From Desulfobacteraceae bacterium (GTDB lineage: Bacteria > Desulfobacterota > DSM-4660 > Desulfatiglandales > Desulfatiglandaceae): a DNA stretch of 35,892 nucleotides. Of the stretch, positions 34,015 through 35,892 are shown in pieces (positions within the stretch are counted from its first letter, which is position 1; each line of letters opens with the position of its first letter). The position numbers and the translations under genes are program-made. The notes under the pieces were generated by a model. That model was not told the DNA's origin. It was given only the letters and a program-made list of their open reading frames with translations, and ran no database searches. The DNA lies in NCBI GenBank assembly GCA_016783065.1, contig JADHXI010000012.1, positions 1-35,892 of the forward strand, in the 5' to 3' direction.

Positions 34015-35892
34015 ATGAACAGAATGATGCCGGTGGAGGTTCCATCAAACGACTGGGTGAGTGGCACCATCTTATCCTGGAAAGAGAGAGGGCTCCAATC
34101 TCGTTTTTCCAGCCATCGTGATTTTACCGTCGATCTTGAGGATTCAAAGCGTATTGACCGGGAAACCCTCGTCAATATCCTTAACCATCTCCACTTTACA
34201 AATGGATCCGTCAGGGCGATTCTATGGAATGCCTCCGGCAGAGACAGGGTTTTTGTGAACGCGAAACCACAACCCTGTCTTGGAAAAAAACTGGCTTGCC
34301 GTTTTTTTGATGGAACGGGGCTGGATTTTGAGAGGACGAATTATCAATTTCTCCATCTCTTGATCGATGATGGAAGACGTATGATCGTGACGTCACCCAG
34401 CCTGAAAACGCAAGACAGCGAATCCTTTACCGTTGAGTTGCCTGAAATTGGCCATGTGGTGGGGGAAAGATGGACAAGACGATATGCCCCCCGGGAGGTG
34501 ACCGTTGAAGTAGACCAGGGTGCCTTTGAAGCAACCGGAGAGTTGTTGGATTTCAGCCCCATGGGGTTTTGTATCAGGGTAACGGCAAAGGATCACTCAT
34601 CCCGTTATTGGTTCAGTTCAGAAGGACTTGTCACTGTTCGCATCAGAAATCAGGAAGAGGTTCTCTTTTCGGGTGGTTGTCGGTGCATTCGAGAAGGGGA
34701 TGGACCTCAAGAAGGGGAGATTGTGGTGGTCCCAGCCCGTGAAGACCTCAGAGTCTTCCCTAGAAGAAAGATCCGTAATCCTAGGCAGCGATTGCTGCCT
34801 CCGCCATATGTCGTCTTTGATCATCCATTTTGTAATAAAAGAGTCAAATTAGATGTTTCGGACATCTCCACATCCGGTTTTTCGGTGCATGAAAAGGCAC
34901 GGGAAGGATACTTGATCCAAGGCATGGTCATTCCGAAATTGAAAATCAATTTTTCGGGTGGCTTGGAGATCGAATGTATTGCCCAAGTGCTTTATCGCGC
35001 AAAAGAGGATGAAAAGACCGACCGTTACGGTCTCTCTATTCTGGATATGGACGTCAATTCATACAGCCGGTTGGCACACATCTTAACCAACGCCTTGGAT
35101 CCGCATTTGTTTGTTTCATGCGATGTTGATATGGATGCGCTGTTGGAGTTCTTTTTTAAGACAGGATTTATCTATCCCAAAAAATATGATCTCATTTGTT
35201 CCCAGCGCGAGGGGTTTGAGGAAACTTACAGAAAACTCTATCAGGAGAGTCCGGAGATTGCCAAGCATTTTACCTATGAGAAAAACGGTGAAATCTATGG
35301 ACATATCTCAATGATCAGGGCCTATGAAAAGGCGTGGCTGATACAGCACCACGCCGCCACAACCATTGAAAACAGGCGGGCCGGCTTTATTGTACTCAAA
35401 GGAATCATGCACTACCTGAATGACATGCATCGGCTTCCATCTGCAAAAATGGACTATGTGATGAGTTATTTTCGCCCGGACAACAGGTTTCCAAACAGGG
35501 TTTTTGGAGAATTTTCAAGAGTTCAAGAAAACCCCCGGATTTGTTCCATGGACCTCTTCTCATATCTGCCTTATACAAGCCTCTCTGTAAGTGCCGGGTT
35601 GCCGGATGGGTGGTCACTGGGCATATGTTCCGCACGGGATATGCGGGGATTAAACGGCTTCTACGGTGATCGCTCTGGGGGCCTGTTTCTTGATGTTCTG
35701 AGCCTCGGGCCCAAAAAACACGTATCCGAATCCCTTGAGGATACCTGTGCAAAGCTGGGTTTTTTTCGAAAATCCAGAATCTATTCCTTAACCAATCAGG
35801 GGAAACTGAATGCCGTTTTGATCGTTGATCAGTCAGATCTGGGTTTGAATCTCTCGGAACTGTTGAACTCTATCAAGGTCATGATCACCAAT
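34015..35892 (+). CDS. Double-PilZ protein with acyltransferase-like C-terminus (partial)
   Basis: The frame is open from ATG 34015 (AAGGGG 6 nt upstream) to the window end, 626 codons with no stop. Two PilZ-type motif pairs are visible: Arg156-x3-Arg160 with Asp179-x-Ser-x2-Gly, and Arg250-x3-Arg254 with Asp283-x-Ser285-x2-Gly288, so it probably binds cyclic di-GMP. From about 365 to 560 the sequence (EIYGHISMIRAYEKAWLIQH and onward) resembles GNAT or N-acyltransferase-type folds. No signal peptide or membrane helix is visible. The N-terminal 150 residues may be a further degenerate domain. Function is unassigned; cyclic-di-GMP-controlled acyl transfer is an inference. Confidence 0.7.
   Translation, partial: MNRMMPVEVPSNDWVSGTILSWKERGLQSRFSSHRDFTVDLEDSKRIDRETLVNILNHLHFTNGSVRAILWNASGRDRVFVNAKPQPCLGKKLACRFFDGTGLDFERTNYQFLHLLIDDGRRMIVTSPSLKTQDSESFTVELPEIGHVVGERWTRRYAPREVTVEVDQGAFEATGELLDFSPMGFCIRVTAKDHSSRYWFSSEGLVTVRIRNQEEVLFSGGCRCIREGDGPQEGEIVVVPAREDLRVFPRRKIRNPRQRLLPPPYVVFDHPFCNKRVKLDVSDISTSGFSVHEKAREGYLIQGMVIPKLKINFSGGLEIECIAQVLYRAKEDEKTDRYGLSILDMDVNSYSRLAHILTNALDPHLFVSCDVDMDALLEFFFKTGFIYPKKYDLICSQREGFEETYRKLYQESPEIAKHFTYEKNGEIYGHISMIRAYEKAWLIQHHAATTIENRRAGFIVLKGIMHYLNDMHRLPSAKMDYVMSYFRPDNRFPNRVFGEFSRVQENPRICSMDLFSYLPYTSLSVSAGLPDGWSLGICSARDMRGLNGFYGDRSGGLFLDVLSLGPKKHVSESLEDTCAKLGFFRKSRIYSLTNQGKLNAVLIVDQSDLGLNLSELLNSIKVMITN

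Overview
The window looks like chromosome from an anaerobic Desulfobacterota (deltaproteobacterial) sulfate reducer or syntroph. The evidence is a heterodisulfide-reductase-type flavoprotein / MvhD / formate dehydrogenase cluster, heavy use of in-frame UGA as selenocysteine (Sec), an NtrC-type two-component system, and a housekeeping block in the usual deltaproteobacterial order (YceD-rpmF-fab-acpP-fabF-rpiB-nrdR-rib-nusB-leuS-lptE-holA). No rRNA, tRNA, CRISPR array or complete insertion sequence was recognised.

Left part (1-4711, mostly minus strand): the start of a small Cys-motif protein runs off the left edge. It is followed by a minus-strand operon of a PAS-PAS-GAF sensor histidine kinase, an NtrC-family sigma-54 activator and an archaemetzincin protease. 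The kinase gene is divergent from the redox cluster.

Redox cluster (4914-16678, plus strand): a 1484-residue HdrA fusion carrying an inserted GltD/NfnB-type NAD(P)H domain, then MvhD, HdrA, a second HdrA-type protein, a second MvhD, a ferredoxin-like protein and the formate dehydrogenase catalytic subunit. Six UGA codons in five genes are read as Sec. Each is followed 18-27 nt later by a small hairpin whose loop contains G, as expected for bacterial SECIS elements. The second MvhD carries two Sec, one of them replacing a Cys of its N-terminal CxxC. The set looks like a duplicated [HdrA + HdrA' + MvhD] module, once as a fused gene with an added NAD(P)H domain and once as separate genes, attached to formate dehydrogenase. 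No HdrB or HdrC is present. The likely role, by inference, is flavin-based bifurcation or confurcation between formate, NAD(P)H, ferredoxin and perhaps a further partner.

Housekeeping block (16700-32740): hpt; then a clear promoter and yceD-rpmF-fabG; a hairpin and the acpP promoter; acpP-fabF; rpiB; dCMP deaminase-nrdR; ribD, ribE, ribBA, ribH; nusB-leuS-lptE-holA; rpsT on the minus strand with a TTG start; and murJ. Between rpmF and fabG lies a roughly 100-bp frameshifted remnant of the plsX N-terminus, so plsX-fabH-fabD appear to have been deleted from this conserved locus. A 142-bp element with perfect 17-bp terminal inverted repeats sits between rpsT and murJ.

Right end (32741-35892): an AT-rich intergenic region with a good promoter and repeated TTAGACA-type boxes precedes a regulator with an N-terminal helix-turn-helix. 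Last is a large protein with two PilZ-type motif pairs and an acyltransferase-like C-terminal part, cut by the window edge.
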